DNA of 64,000 bases from Kappaphycus alvarezii (taxonomy: Eukaryota > Rhodophyta > Florideophyceae > Gigartinales > Solieriaceae). Shown piece by piece: positions 1-11,988 of the stretch; position 1 is the first letter of the stretch; each line of letters opens with the position of its first letter. The stretch covers positions 372,001-436,000 of the forward strand of contig NADL03000458.1 of assembly GCA_002205965.3 (NCBI GenBank), read 5' to 3'. The position numbers were made by a program, and so were the translations under genes. The notes under the pieces are model-generated. The model saw only the letters and a list, made by a program, of their open reading frames with translations. It was not told the origin of the DNA and ran no database searches.

Positions 1-2960
1 CATAATCTCAGACGCACCATCTGTCTGTGGGTGACGACTGGTGGACATCTTCAACTTAACTCCGCAAAGCTTCATAACATTTTCCCAGAACTTCGAAGTA
101 AACTTCGGGTCCCTGTCGGAAACAATATTATCGGGTAAACCATGGAGCTTGAAGATGTTGCTAAAGAACGAATTAGCGACGTCCACTGCTGTTTCATTCA
201 CATTACAAGGAATGAAATGAACTCTTCTTGTAAGACGATCAACCCATGTCGTAACTGCATCTTTTCCATTCTTAGTCCTTGGAAGGTGAACAATGAAGTC
301 AGTAGCCAAAGATCCCCATCTTCTCTCAGGCATCTCTAGAGATGTGGGAACTGTCATTTTCTTCTGATTCGAATCTTTTGCTTGCTGACATCGAAGACAT
401 CCCTGAACGTAGTTTCGAACATCACGTGTCTTATGTCTCCAGTGATAGTTTGAGAGTCTCGATAACGTCTTAGCAAAAGCAAAATGTCCACTTATCTTCG
501 AATCGTGTGCTAACTGCAATATATCCGAAACACTCTTCCTTGGAATACAAAGCTTCCTACCATACATTAGTCGTTTTCCCTCTCGCCTAAACATATGAAT
601 TATCTTTTCAAGCTGTACTTTCTTAGTCTCATCAGAAGGCCAATTTCCATCCAAGGCTCTAACAATAGGTCCAAAGAACTGATCATCATCATAACTACTA
701 AGGATATCGTCAAGATCAATAGATAACACTTCCACCTCATTAATGGAAGGGTTATCCATATCCTTAGAGCTAATTACATGAGGAGCTCTTGATAAAGCAT
801 CACCAAGCACATGAATCTTTCCTTGCTTCAAGGTAATTGGAAATATTCCAAAGTTACCAAGCGTTTCGATATACCTTGCCTCTTTTCGACTCAATTTAGG
901 CTTATTGAATAGATGCTTAAGGACTTGATTGTCAGTAATAATCTCAAATGATGAACCTTCCAAATAACATCTGAACCTTTGAAGAAAAGATATCAAACCG
1001 AGAAGCTCCCTATCATTTGCGGAATAATATCTTTCAGTAGGAGACAACTTTTTGGAATAGTATGCAATAACACGATCCTTTCCGTTTCCATCTAGTTGCG
1101 TTAAAGTTCCTCCAACCGCAAATTGTGAGGCATCCACATGTCCTCTAAAACTCTTGTTCCAATCCGGGGCAACAAGAATAGGGGCTTGGGTGATGGCTTC
1201 TTTCAACTTCTGGAATGCAACATCACACTTGTCATTCCATTTACCAACACCGATATCTTTCTTCGTCAGATCTGTCAACGGAGCCGCTATTTCCGAAAAC
1301 TTCGGAATAAACCTGCGGAAGAACTGGAGTAAGCCAATAAAACTCCTTATCTCTGTCACCGTTTTAGGCTTCGGCCATGTCTTCAAAACCTCAACTTTCT
1401 CTGGGTTAACACGAAGACCATCTTTACCGACTATGAAGCCCAAGAACTCAATCTCCGTTTTCAGAAAGTCACATTTCTTTGGAGAAACATAAAGCTCATG
1501 TTCTTGCAGGCGACTTAGCACTATTTCCAGATGCTTGAGATGGCTTTCTTCGTCCATGCTGAATATGAGAAGATCATCGATGTACACAACCATGAAGACA
1601 TCAATACAGTCATAGAAGATACGGTTCATCAGTGACTGAAAAGTAGCAGGAGCATTGCATAGCCCATTGGCATTACAAGATACTCAAACTGTCCGTACTT
1701 CGTATTGAACGCAGTCTTTTCAATGTCCTCAGGCTTCACCCGTATCTGATGGAAACCGGTCTTCAAGTCCAACTTTGAGAAGACTCTTGCGTCACCAAGT
1801 CTGTCAAACATCTCATCTGACCTAGGCAAGGGCGCATTATTTCTTTTTGTGATTCGATTAAGTGCTCTATAATCGACCACACCTCTCAATTTGTCTTTCT
1901 CTTGGACGAAGAATAACGGTGACCCATACGGTGACTTACTTGGCCTGATCTTCTTATTTCTCAGCAAATCTTCCACATATTCTTTTGCAGCTTTCAATTC
2001 CGCTGGGGATAACTGAAACAATGGACGATGAGGTGGCTTAGAACCTTTCTCAACCTCAATTTCGTGATCCACACTTCTCTTTGGTGGTAGTCCAGCTGGT
2101 AGTTTCCCTTTGAAGACATCCTTAAACTTAGACAACAGCTTTTCCAGACTAGCATTTTTCTGACTATTGATTGCAGAGGGCTTTTTCAACTTAATCTCAT
2201 TCGCATTGATCAGTTGATAAACATTGAAATCTCTCCCATGATTCTTTCTCCTAATCATGTTCCGGAATTTCTTAACTCCAATGTTTGTTACTCTTACTTC
2301 CATCGGAATATCTTCTACTATCGGGAGCACGTCATCGTTAACCTTCACAACCCGGCGCTGATAATCAATATCTGGATTGTTGGCAACATGCCATGGCATT
2401 CCTAGAAGCACATCATATCTACAATCTGCAACGACCCAATTGGACGTGAACAGATAGGAACCAATCTTCAATGTAGCTCCCAGGATAACTTCCGACGTTT
2501 TCTCCTTTGACTTCTTGCTCGAATGATTCACAGTGGCTTTGACATTCTTAAATCGAAACTTTTCTTTGTTTCGAACTGCAAAGTCCCTAGATACTACGTT
2601 TGTATTACATCCGTCGTCTTTGAGGACAGACGCTTTCACATTATTTAGCGTCCCGTCAAGTAAGATTAATTCCTCGGTTGGAATATCTTCCTCTTTGACC
2701 TGGATGTCGTCTTCATGACAATTAACGATAGTATTGGACTCCAAACTAGTCTTCAAACCTTCTATCGCATGATCTCTTTGACTTTTCTCAACTTCAGAGC
2801 TATCACCAGTGCAAATCTCTTCTTTCAACACTGGACTCTGTATACTTTGTCTTAGTTGTTTTACCTCTGCAACAAGACGATTAAAGTCACTCATACTTGG
2901 TCCAACCGGAGCGCTTTTTCCTTTCGGCGGACCTCTTAGTTTTCCGACTCTAGACCACTG
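1..2960 (-). CDS. pol: Ty3 Pol polyprotein (PR-RT-RNase H-IN), cut by window edge, one frameshift
   Basis: The open frame begins at 2960, overlapping gag; its first ATG is at 2894. In order: aspartic protease (DDGCN as catalytic loop where DSG/DTG is usual, then LLGMPW), RT (SPYGSPLFFV, VVDYRALN, YIDDL at about 1570-1590), RNase H, an HHCC zinc finger (CLRC at about 385-396) and the integrase core, ending at the window edge just after HPQTDGASE, which contains the catalytic Glu. Reading changes frame once, at a CCC run (1663-1665 on the plus strand), where one base appears missing; I checked that the second frame is open from there to base 1. The intact motifs suggest a recently active copy. 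Confidence 0.9.
2936..2960 (-). promoter_or_regulatory. gag/pol -1 frame overlap, possible frameshift site
   Basis: Gag and pol frames overlap by 25 nt, with pol in the -1 frame. The last sense bases of gag, directly before the TAA stop, read G GAA AAC, which resembles but does not exactly match an X XXY YYZ slippery heptamer. I see no obvious strong hairpin downstream. The overlap is certain; the slip site is an inference. Confidence 0.4.
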
Positions 2961-3736
2961 TCAATAACTTGAGCATTATTCGATGCAATCTTACTTTCCT
3001 TATGGTCATTATGTTTCCATGGCCTGCAACCTACTTTGTGACATACAAAGCAGCGGTTCTCTCTGTACAACCTTTCTTTATCTTTGTCAAATCGACGATT
3101 CCTGATTCGATTTTGACCACTGTTGTACCTCTTCTCCACGTTACCGATCTCCATAGGAACGGGAGCCTGGCTTGGAACATAACTCGACTGTTCACCAAAC
3201 CTAGAGAACATTCCAGATCCACGTAAAGCACTGTCAACATTCAGAGCGATTCGGGCAGCTTCTTCCACGTTTGTAACATTATTCTTGAGGACTTCTAGCC
3301 TAACCTGTGGCTTGAGTCCGGAGATAAACTTATCTAGCATTTCATCCATTGAGATACCAGGGATGCTCAGAGCCACGTTTCTAAACTCTGAGAGATAAGC
3401 TGCAACAGAGTACTTCTGATGCAAACTCCTCAGCTTGTCTCTTGCACGTCGAACACTATCAGCGGGTATAAACTCAGCCCTTACCAAATTCTTAAACTCA
3501 TCAAAAGAATCTGGAACTGCATTGGAGGCAACTTTCATGAACCACCAACTTGCAGCTGTGCCCGTAAACAAGGTTGTAGCATACATAATCCTAGCTCTAT
3601 CGTTCAGTGCTAGATCCATATTTTGCATCTGAACGAGCGTAAGGTACTGTTCGAGCTGGTACAACCAGGTTTCCACGACGAGCCTATCCCGAGTGCCCTT
3701 GAACTGCTCTGGCTTATTCGGCTTCAAGAACGACAT
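2936..3736 (-). CDS. gag: Ty3 Gag polyprotein
   Basis: A 266-residue capsid/nucleocapsid protein. The middle (about residues 40-170) has the retrotransposon Gag pattern: LYQLEQYL, then GTAASWW, F..F...F, and a helical stretch ending in KFISGLKP. A single zinc knuckle near residues 229-242 is CX2CX4CX4H (CFVCHKVGCRPWKH), with Cys and His in the last two positions exchanged relative to the usual CCHC; similar knuckles are known in some fungal Ty3 elements. The start ATG is at 3736, just after the leader. The stop at 2936 lies inside the open pol frame, giving a 25-nt gag/pol overlap in the -1 frame. Confidence 0.9.
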   Translation of the reverse strand: MSFLKPNKPEQFKGTRDRLVVETWLYQLEQYLTLVQMQNMDLALNDRARIMYATTLFTGTAASWWFMKVASNAVPDSFDEFKNLVRAEFIPADSVRRARDKLRSLHQKYSVAAYLSEFRNVALSIPGISMDEMLDKFISGLKPQVRLEVLKNNVTNVEEAARIALNVDSALRGSGMFSRFGEQSSYVPSQAPVPMEIGNVEKRYNSGQNRIRNRRFDKDKERLYRENRCFVCHKVGCRPWKHNDHKESKIASNNAQVIDSGLESEN

Positions 3737-3794
3737 TTTTCACAACCTTTTTTCTTCTTCTATTCAATTTTTCTCTCTTGACTTATTATCCACT

Positions 3795-4647
3795 TGATAC
3801 TTTAGGGAGCCGTCCCTTGGCGACGGGTCCTCTTCCCGCAAGAGAGTGATACAAACTCTTCGTAACCCACACCCGGGAGTTACGGTGATCTATATCTGTT
3901 CGGGATATCCCCACCAGTCTTTTGTTAAAGACCCTTCGGTGTCCTTACCCTATAAGAAAAGATCTCGAGCCGACCAAAAGATACTTCTCAATCACAGAAC
4001 CTAAGTTCTTTCCCCACTACCCAAATGAGGTTGCTCCTACCTGATCAAACCTAGAGCGCGTTACTCGAATCCTTGTCCCAGTCGGTCGACCTAGCTAACA
4101 GCCAATAGTCGAGAGGATTATTTGAGAATACGTAGGCGACTCGGCGCAGAATAACCAAAATCAAAGTAGGCGAAGATATCGAAGATACCTAGCAGCCTAT
4201 CTAGTTCTCCCTGCAGAACTGGACTACTTGCACGCACCTGGCACTCCAGCCCACAGGTGGTGCTTACCAACGACTGGCACTCCAGCCCACAGTCGTGGTA
4301 CTAACTGATCTCCTTCGGCCAACTGGGCGATGCTACCAGTGAAACGAAAGAGTAGTTGGGGCAAAGGAAGACAGTTGAAATAAACTCAGATGTTGACTTT
4401 GATCGATGTTGAAAAATGTTTGTTGGTTGTTCCTGCCGCTACTCGGCATCTACGACCTCTTATATAGTGCTTTGTACCCCCTCAATGGGTGTAAAAACAC
4501 ACATTACAAATAATCCGAAACGTCTAGATGCATTACAGCAATGCATAATAAAATTCTACACGCAAAATAAAAATGCCACGCTAAATAGCATTGCTGGCAT
4601 ATCTCAAGAGGCGTCCATAACATTCTAGTAAACACTAGATTGTTACA
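3795..4647 (-). repeat. candidate 5' LTR of the left Ty3 element
   Basis: On the minus strand the block starts TGTAACA at 4647, a common Ty3 LTR start, and ends CA at 3795. Two bases further on, at 3792, a TGG-starting stretch could be the tRNA primer site. The LTR contains CTATATAAG on the minus strand (4459-4467), placed as a promoter TATA box, and a 19-bp direct repeat at 4238-4256 and 4274-4292. Edges are inferred from motifs only because the second LTR is not in view. Confidence 0.45.
4459..4467 (-). promoter_or_regulatory. TATA box in the LTR
   Basis: CTATATAAG on the minus strand, about 720 bp upstream of the gag start and pointing toward it; a good fit to a Pol II TATA box for the retrotransposon transcript. 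Confidence 0.45.
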
Positions 4648-4781
4648 CTCCGACCCCTGTCTGGCAGATGCTGCTTGCTCTAATGTTATTTTTGATTCTC
4701 TAGTTCTGTTTCTTCCAACTAAACAGTCCTGAGAAGAAGAATTGATTAGAAAGGGGTACTATTGCTTTGAAAATGCAGAAT

Positions 4782-5530
4782 CTACCACGCACTGGCCTCT
4801 ATGCTGAAGAAATGAGCGCTCCAGCTTATCATATGTTCCCCCCATTCCGCGACAGTTGAATCATGCATAGCATTAGGAGCGTTATTAGAACATGCAATAA
4901 CAACTCCGATCGGGGCAAAAGCAAACATATTGCTTACATACGGATCGCTCTTCCAGCCTTTAAAGATCATATCCGGTAATATTTAGTCTCCGAGTCGTTC
5001 CAGATACAGCCTCAATCCGTCAGAACCACAGAACATACTTCGTAGCATAGGTTATTTTGAGTGAAATCCCTTTGGTGTTCTGCAATTTCTTGCCCAGACG
5101 ACATGCTAATCACAGAGAGTGGATGTTTCTTGAATTCTTTCAGAAGTATGCGGCGGGCAAACCTAAGAAAAATAGAAAATACTGAACCTGTTATTCCATG
5201 CGACATGCACAGGGCAAACTTAGCATCTCTAGTTCTATTCCATGTCAAAATGAGACCCAAGCAGTGTGTTGCTGTCATGTTTCTCGGCCTTCCCACATGC
5301 CGGGTAGGACCAAACAGTCTTATTTGTCCATCATGAGAGTACGGTGTACATTTATTCCTTAACGGTTCAAAAAGCTTTAGCAGAAAGTAAAACGATCGAT
5401 TGTCAAACCCCATAAGACTAATTAAGTATTGTTCACATCCTGGTCCCAGAAGTACAGCGAACGATGAAAGTCTAGGGTTCTGCTGTACTTTTCTACTTAT
5501 TCTGCGGTCTCCCAGGCGACGACTTTCCAA
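4782..5530 (-). pseudogene. Harbinger-type (DDE_Tnp_4/HARBI1-like) transposase, broken
   Basis: Two minus-strand pieces form one transposase. The first (5530-5012) has an FYFLLKLFEP then CLGLILTW.RT start typical of the red-algal and oomycete HARBI1-like family. The second (4970-4782) continues with the FKGW...HDSTVAEWG block. Between them an SDG, the expected first catalytic Asp, is followed by a stop and a frame change near 4990-5012. The C-terminal catalytic residues and terminal inverted repeats were not found. The left Ty3 element begins 135 bp away and may have landed in or beside it. Confidence 0.7.
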
Positions 5531-5691
5531 TGAAAGGCGTTGTCGGAAATTGCGCTGCGATTATTGCTGTATGCGCAGTGAGTAGAATGTTAGAGCTAGT
5601 GCTGTCACTGAGAAGCCCATTAGACAGAGAGGTCTTGGATCGGGAGAAGCACTGAAGCATGGTCAAGGAATTAGACTTGATATCCTTTTGC

Positions 5692-5729
5692 AGTACTCCG
5701 ATTGATGGGTTTGCCCCGATCGGAGTACT
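5692..5729. repeat. 11-bp perfect inverted repeat
   Basis: AGTACTCCGAT (5692-5702) pairs perfectly with ATCGGAGTACT (5719-5729) across a 16-base loop. It could be a hairpin or leftover transposon ends; no gene depends on it visibly. Confidence 0.6.
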
Positions 5730-7378
5730 TGACTTTGAGGGGCAGTATGAGGATATGATTGAAAATACCCAGCAATCATTTTTGCGATTTGTAACTTCCT
5801 AAGTGAAATGGCATGAAGTCGTAGTATAACCGGCATACTGTGGCTAATTGCTATAGTAACAAACTGTGATTTCCGGAGACTCCCATTGCAAGAGTAGAAA
5901 GGAATGTGGACTCAAAGAACGTTCGTCTAAGTGAAAAGAAATGCCCCTGTATGCTGCCGGCACATTTAGGGAAGGCTATGCATTCCAAAAATACAACGCC
6001 TCCCCGCATAGCGTGAAGGTTACAAACGTATGGGTGAAACAAGAGGGGGTAATTTGAGGTTAATATACTGCGAAAGATGTAAAGGCTGGGTTCCCGGTTG
6101 AATGAGTCACATCTTAAGCATAAATATAAAGGGGGGATGATGGGGTAGTTAACGTCGTCATCTGACATTTCTAGTGGGGAGGAATCTAAACGGACAATAA
6201 GAGGGCGTCATCAACTGCGTCGCCTTACTCAGGGTTGAAATCAGACCAGTCGTTCCAACTTACGGGCACCTACAGATTTTCGGCTCCGCATGGACCTAGG
6301 AGAGGCAAACTGGTTGTTATCTCCGGGCTCCTAAGAACGTCTCCCGCGCCCGGGGTATTTCTGCCCATAGACGCTTTCGGGGTTGAATATAGTAGTGGCG
6401 GCTTCCGAAGAAGACAGGGGCGGCCTGTCATCAGATGATGACGTGCTGGAGGGTTTCAGTAAACACGGGTGATTGACCTTTGGCCTGTTCGTCCCAGGTA
6501 TCGTGATGGCAAGCTCTGGTTCCAAACTCATTCGATCGTAGATGGCGAACAAAAGGTCACGCAAGGACCGATTCAAACAACGAGAGGCCCGCGTTGACGC
6601 CTTGGTATATGTAGGAGTACCATACAGAACGTAGTGGATGTTTTGAATTGGCTGACGAGATTTCCAGGTCTCCACGTCACTGAAATTGAATGAAGGATAT
6701 TGTCAAGGAAAGTTTATTTGGGTTGGAAGAAGTATAGCAGCATGGGGGATTTGGACCTGGCAGATGTAGATGCATGGTACAGTATCGATGGAAGTTACAT
6801 TAAAGCGCTGTGCCGTTCAATTCCAAAGCGCCTCGCGGAATTTATAGCCAATAATGGCGCAAACACCTTTAATGAGTGGCCAGATATTCCATGAATGCAA
6901 GATCTCTTCAATGCTTGCACTTCAGTTTTAACTTAACCTGATATAGCAAAGTCGTGCCTTGAAACTCTCTACTTTGTTTAGATGGGTTTTTAACGTCGTC
7001 CTGAATGATGTGCGCTTTGTGGAACAGGTCCAGGGGGTGTCGGAGGGTTTCACTAATCGGAGGGGTCCCTACTTTCATTTCTGGCGCTGTAGGCTATTCG
7101 TTGGCAAGTTCTCTACTGTCCTTCGCCTCAACACTCATTAGATTGCACTGCCGTGCGGGAATGGCAGAGCTGGTTACATTTTCAGGGTCCCAGTTCCCCC
7201 CATAGTAATTCATATGATAGTCACAGATAGTCACATCGAGTCCACTGGCACATGTACACCAATAGGGCTCGCAATTACGGTATAGAAGCACAAGGCGAAA
7301 GAATGAATCCTCCTCTCCTGGTTGGATTACTATCCTGAGTTGCATTTGATGATCGGGATACCGTCTCAAGTCTAACGT
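5730..7378. other. stretch with no recognisable gene
   Basis: Only short frames occur. The longest, on the minus strand at 6675-6331 (114 codons), has an ordinary amino-acid mix (LRDLLFAIYDRM near its middle, a Ser-rich stretch after it) but matches no family I recognise, and upstream sequence in that frame does not extend it. It could be an exon or a decayed gene end; I do not call it a gene. Confidence 0.4.
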
Positions 7379-7390
7379 ATGGTACACTTA

Positions 7391-7500
7391 CGTACTGTAC
7401 TGTACAGTACGGTGCAGTAATCGTCGAGATGCAACGCGCATTACAGTACGTAATCTCCTTCTGAGACAACAGTATCCTCATATTGTACAGTACAGTACAT
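7391..7500. repeat. GTAC-rich palindromic motif cluster
   Basis: Three clusters of alternating GTACTGTAC/GTACAGTAC: 7391-7413, 7441-7451 and 7483-7500. The same motif recurs in other intergenic stretches of the window (10066-10100, 10732-10748, 16821-16859, 18309-18325, 24753-24779, 63869-63881). Function unknown. Confidence 0.65.
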
Positions 7501-7689
7501 TTATCCATGTTTCACGCAGTTTTACATATGAAGAACACTCAGTTCCTCCCTGTGGGACTCGAGAGAACAACTTATGTTCTTCCGAATTCCTTCATGCAGC
7601 TTTGAGGCGCTCTGAACACAGAGCACAGACCGAGGCAATATTTGTCACAATAAGATACAAATAGAACTGGTGATGATGTCTGCATCCCA

Positions 7690-9250
7690 TACCTCCTTCT
7701 CTCCAAAGATGCTAACCAAATCACGCAGTCTGAGCTCCCCAAAGATGCAACACTCGCCATATCAAAGGTGTGGGAAGCCCTCCAGGGCCTGAGGAGACAT
7801 TCCGCCTCCGGACCGGACGGCATGCGCCCGTCACTGCTCTGGGTTCTCGCATATGGCCTTGCAGATGCACACCCGCAATCACTAACCCTCTCCGCTCTCA
7901 CAACATTTGCCAACAAACTGGCAAATGGCAACATCAACTCTCATTCCAGTCCTACTCTTCAGGGGCTACGCTCATAGTAATACCAACAAGCCCCAACAAA
8001 CTCAGCCGCCTGCGCCCTACCGCCATTGGTGTCCTGTACAGAAGATTCGATGCGCGACTCCGTGCAGCTCGACTGAGCAGTGCAGCCCGATTTCTTTCCC
8101 TCGAGACCGCTGCAACACGCAGCGGGCTCCGTGTTGAAGTCATCATTCACACCCTCCGAATGACGGCATCAAACTTAACGAGTTAGACCACGTTCATCTC
8201 AAAATCGACATCACCAACGCATTGAGGAGCGTGAAGTGCTCGTGCTTCCTAAATACTGCTTGCACGCACGCCCCAGAGGTTGCCAGTTTTGTTCACGTCA
8301 CCTTCCGATCTCCCTGGAATCCGTACCTCGGGCCGTCCACCCTCAAATTTGAAAACGGACCATGGGCAGATAATCCACTCACTGTCCGTCTCCATGCACT
8401 CGATATTCACCCGTTCCTTCGTCACCTGCACAGATCCTTCCGGAATGCCGTGATGCTGGCTTGGTATGATAACGATGGCAGCGATATACTCCGCTCCCAA
8501 GACGTCCCAAGGTTGATGAATGTGATCGCAAAAGGACGTTGCTGTGGCATACTCATGAAAACTGCCGGAGACTGAGGCCTGTTGGTTCGGAAAGAACCGC
8601 TACCAGCACCTCCATCGCAGAGTTGTTTCTGCTTTCGCAACCCATTCCCTCGGGTCAGCAACTGGCACCGACTAAGGATGCATTTCTCTTGTTAAAAATG
8701 GCTTCAGGCTGTCCGAAACATATGGAATGCTCCCCCAAACTGGGCAACCAGCAAACCGCGTTTCGCCCCCTCCGTCATTGTTCGTTGTGCAAACGCAAGC
8801 AGGCTCATGATAAACCCGTCGAGCTACCCAACCTCATTGAAACCCTTTTACGTTAACAAGCTTTGACTTTGAACTGCGAGGGACCTTCCAACAGATTCAT
8901 CGAGACAGCTCTTGGCTCTGCGCTTCCATACTTTTCCCCCTGGTGCACTGGCTCACCATTTTCGAATATCCACTCTCCAGCACACTTGACCTCCCAGCTC
9001 AGCTTGTACAGATCCTCAAGTAAACTACTCCTTGGTAACAGTTACCAATCCAAAACCGAAGAGATCGAGAGAACACGCCACTCTTTCCATCTCTCTCTGT
9101 TTCCTGGACTCTTCCAACTCGAGCCCATTCTGAAACGCCTTAATAAGGTCCTCTAGCATGGAAAACCAATTCGACCTTACCGCAGCCATCCACAACAAGC
9201 GCATCAAAACCTAGTTATCATCACCACTGCAACCCGAAAACGCGTCCACC
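7690..9250 (+). pseudogene. LINE-like reverse transcriptase, decayed copy A
   Basis: Pieces in several plus-strand frames line up with one non-LTR RT. In order: WEALQGLRRHSASGPDG (7769-7820), the SGPDG box of this family; RPTAIG near 8015 preceded by GATLIVIP; KIDITNALRSV near 8200-8235, equal to the DFKNAFNSV palm motif; and AWYDNDG near 8458-8478 in place of the catalytic YxDD box. After 8580 the frame breaks repeatedly and only weak similarity remains. A second copy of the family lies at 18296-21124 on the other strand. No endonuclease domain is seen upstream. Confidence 0.65.
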
Positions 9251-11988
9251 GAGTGGCACACTACCTGAGCTGCCGTACGCGATCGGCCAATTCCCCCATC
9301 CTTACCCGTCCGGACTCCCGTAACTCGAATTGAGTCGCGCCCGAGATCTTGCCGGTCCATAGCGGCCGGGACAAACGTTCACGCTGCGTTCTTTCGCACA
9401 TACAATACCCACCTATCCTGTCGGAGACGAAAAATGCACTGTCCTGCATTGCTGGCAGGGATTCCTTTGTCACACTCTGCTCTAAGACAAACTACTGTAT
9501 ACTGCTTCGCTACAGTACCTGCCGGTCATGTTGAACCTCAAGCTCGAATTTTCCTTCCCCGGTAAAGTCCACCTTCCATACCAAGATCAATGCACATGAT
9601 CGACATCCTGATCGCCAACATTGACCTCTCTGCAGGGCCCTGCGCCTCTGGCTTTTTTTGTAGCAAGAGATTACAATGCAAGAGGTATATTGCACTTTCG
9701 TGAGACACGCAGGGGAGTACCCACACCAACACCTCGCAACACGCCCCACCATTCCCGGCGATCAATACCACCGTTTAACCACTAGGCTTAAGCCCGTCGC
9801 CCTCCAACTCACGACTGATGCCATTTCGTCCCACGCCTTGTCTCTCTAGTCACCTGAGGCTTGAGAGACGCAGCGCGGGCTGAATGACCGCTGTGGCACA
9901 GGAAAAGGGCATTTTCTTCATTCTGCAGTGATAACACCGAGCACACGGACCAGAAACGACCGCCAGCGGCTATCGACAAGGTTACAGTTAATTCTTTACT
10001 GGAGGCATCTGTCATCACTCGACCATGCGCAGAGCCATTGACGAGAAGCAACTCGCCAGATGGAAAGTACGGTACAGTATCGAAACGTACAGTACGTACG
10101 GATTTCTTGCATACGCGAGACCTCTGGCGGGATGTGAGCCAAGGCTCTGCAGCACATCCACCTCCCCTGGCGACCATGCATGCCGTGATGACGTGGGTAT
10201 TGAGTAGAGCAATGCAAGATGTCATGGAATGGTACGAGGCCCAAGGCTGTTGCCGTTCATACTGCAGGGGGTTTTACTACTGAGAACGACTTGCGCAATA
10301 TCTTCCAGCCCGTTGCCTTCACCGATTCAGTACGGTGGGAAACGCCGCTCGGGGGAATGCAGATCGGTGGTGCAGCAGTTGCGGGGCCACAAGTATAGTA
10401 TGATGAGTTAGCGTAATGTGCAGCGGGGAAATGAAAAGAACGTGGGCTGGGTATGAGGGGGTGGTAGAGTCATTACGACGACAGGCAGGAAGGAGGTGTG
10501 AGTGACGCTTTGGTCGTTTTGAGTGATTGAATCAGGACTGCCGTGCATCCTTTGGCAAATTTCTTGTGTGTACCGATTCGCGAGTACTGTAATTTTACGG
10601 CGGTATTCTGGAACAGAGTTGACGGAACAGCAAAGGCTGCGTGAATACCGAGGAGATGAGCCCATTTATGATTTTGCATAACTCATGGGTAGCATGTGGA
10701 CTTGATAAACGAACAGGAATGGGGTTGTTTTGTTACAGTACAGTATGTAAAAAGACTGTTGAAAGCTGGCTGCTTTATCTGTGACAGCCTGTAAGGTACT
10801 GTAAAGGTTCGCAATGGCAGCAATGACAAAACCAGAACGGTGCCATGTATGGTTTTACTGTAATAATTATGTAAAAAGACTAAGTGGCTGCGACTTATGC
10901 TTTGCGGCAACCTCATCGACCTTTCGCACGCAAGGCACAAACATGTTAAATCCTATGAAAAAGAGCAACAAGTGTTGTTGCTTGATTTGTGACCACAAGG
11001 AAACGGAAAGCTGGCGTGAGGGAGCGTATAACGGGTGGGAGCTGTTTCGTAGACTGGCATTCTGTAACAAATGATGCAGTGCGACTGCTTGCTTGCTGGC
11101 CAGTCGCCGGTACAGAATCATTTGCAACAGACCATAGAAACTTGTTTTTGTAAAATAATGATTAATAAAAACATCAACCGGGTTTGTGTGGTCCCAAATG
11201 TATATTGGCCTAGTGAGGGGAGGTGCAATATTGATCACACAGAGCCAAGGGGGACAAATTGGCATTGCCTGGCGACCGTGGTCAACTAACAAGTGGCTGG
11301 AAATTGCTCCTTTTGCCGTTTGTATACCCACCAAGGGCCATTTTTCAGTCCTCATAGTCGGATAGTACCCTATATAGGGGTGATTCTGCTCCACAAGAGG
11401 GTTGCCTTTCTCCTCGCAAAAAGGTTTTACCGCAAGATGGCTCTTTCTCTGACAGTTTTCCATTCCACATTCCGCCTTTTGCATATGTGCTCTCCATTCT
11501 ACCTCTCCATTCATCTCCTACCACGCGTCCTTTGCTTTGTAAAACCTGAACCTGGCTCCTGCTGCAAGTGGCAAACTTTCCATTTGGAATGCAAAAAATT
11601 CATGTTGTTTGAACTTTTTTTTCGCAAATATTTACGTATTTTACTTTTTTACTTTGGGTGTTTTGATTGGAAGCTATTTTTCTTTCCATTTAGCATTGAT
11701 GCGAACCTGTCGTTTACCCACCGCAACATTGAGACTACAAAAAGTCATCACCATTGCCATGAGCTCATAGCCGTCAGTTGAGACCCTTTACTTTTGCACA
11801 GATTCACTTAAAAAGGCCTTACTCACCCCCCCCGCTACCTCCCACCCCTTCCGCCGCACTCGTCTGATAGCATCCTCTTTGCTCGCATCCTCCCGTCACC
11901 GTCCGCTTCCCACCCCTTCACTCCAACACCTTTCTCTCCACATTACCCGTCTGCCCAACCCAGTACCCACCCAAACACCCGTGCAACA
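9251..11988. other. intergenic stretch with GTAC motifs
   Basis: No convincing gene. It holds GTAC clusters at 10066-10100 and 10732-10748. The longest frame (11514-10867, minus, 215 codons) has no domain and odd composition. Just before the next gene (11815-11988) the plus strand becomes very C/T-rich, which fits a 5' UTR. Confidence 0.5.

Larger units (their letters stand above)
1..4647 (-). mobile_element. Ty3/gypsy LTR retrotransposon, partial (5' LTR, gag, pol)
   Basis: The element reads right to left: candidate 5' LTR (3795-4647), gag (2936-3736), then pol to the window edge, which cuts inside the integrase. The order protease, reverse transcriptase (RT), RNase H, zinc finger, integrase is the Ty3/gypsy order. 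The 3' LTR is outside the window, so LTR identity, age and target duplication cannot be judged. Coding capacity is nearly intact: one frameshift in pol and otherwise open frames. It lies next to a broken Harbinger transposase at 4782-5530. Confidence 0.93.

Noticed and set aside
6331..6675. 114-codon minus-strand frame
   Set aside because: Plausible composition but no homology and no extension upstream; noted in the spacer entry only.
10867..11514. 215-codon minus-strand frame
   Set aside because: No domain, unusual composition and several Met-rich, Cys/His-rich runs without pattern; it lies in intergenic DNA in front of the small membrane-protein gene.
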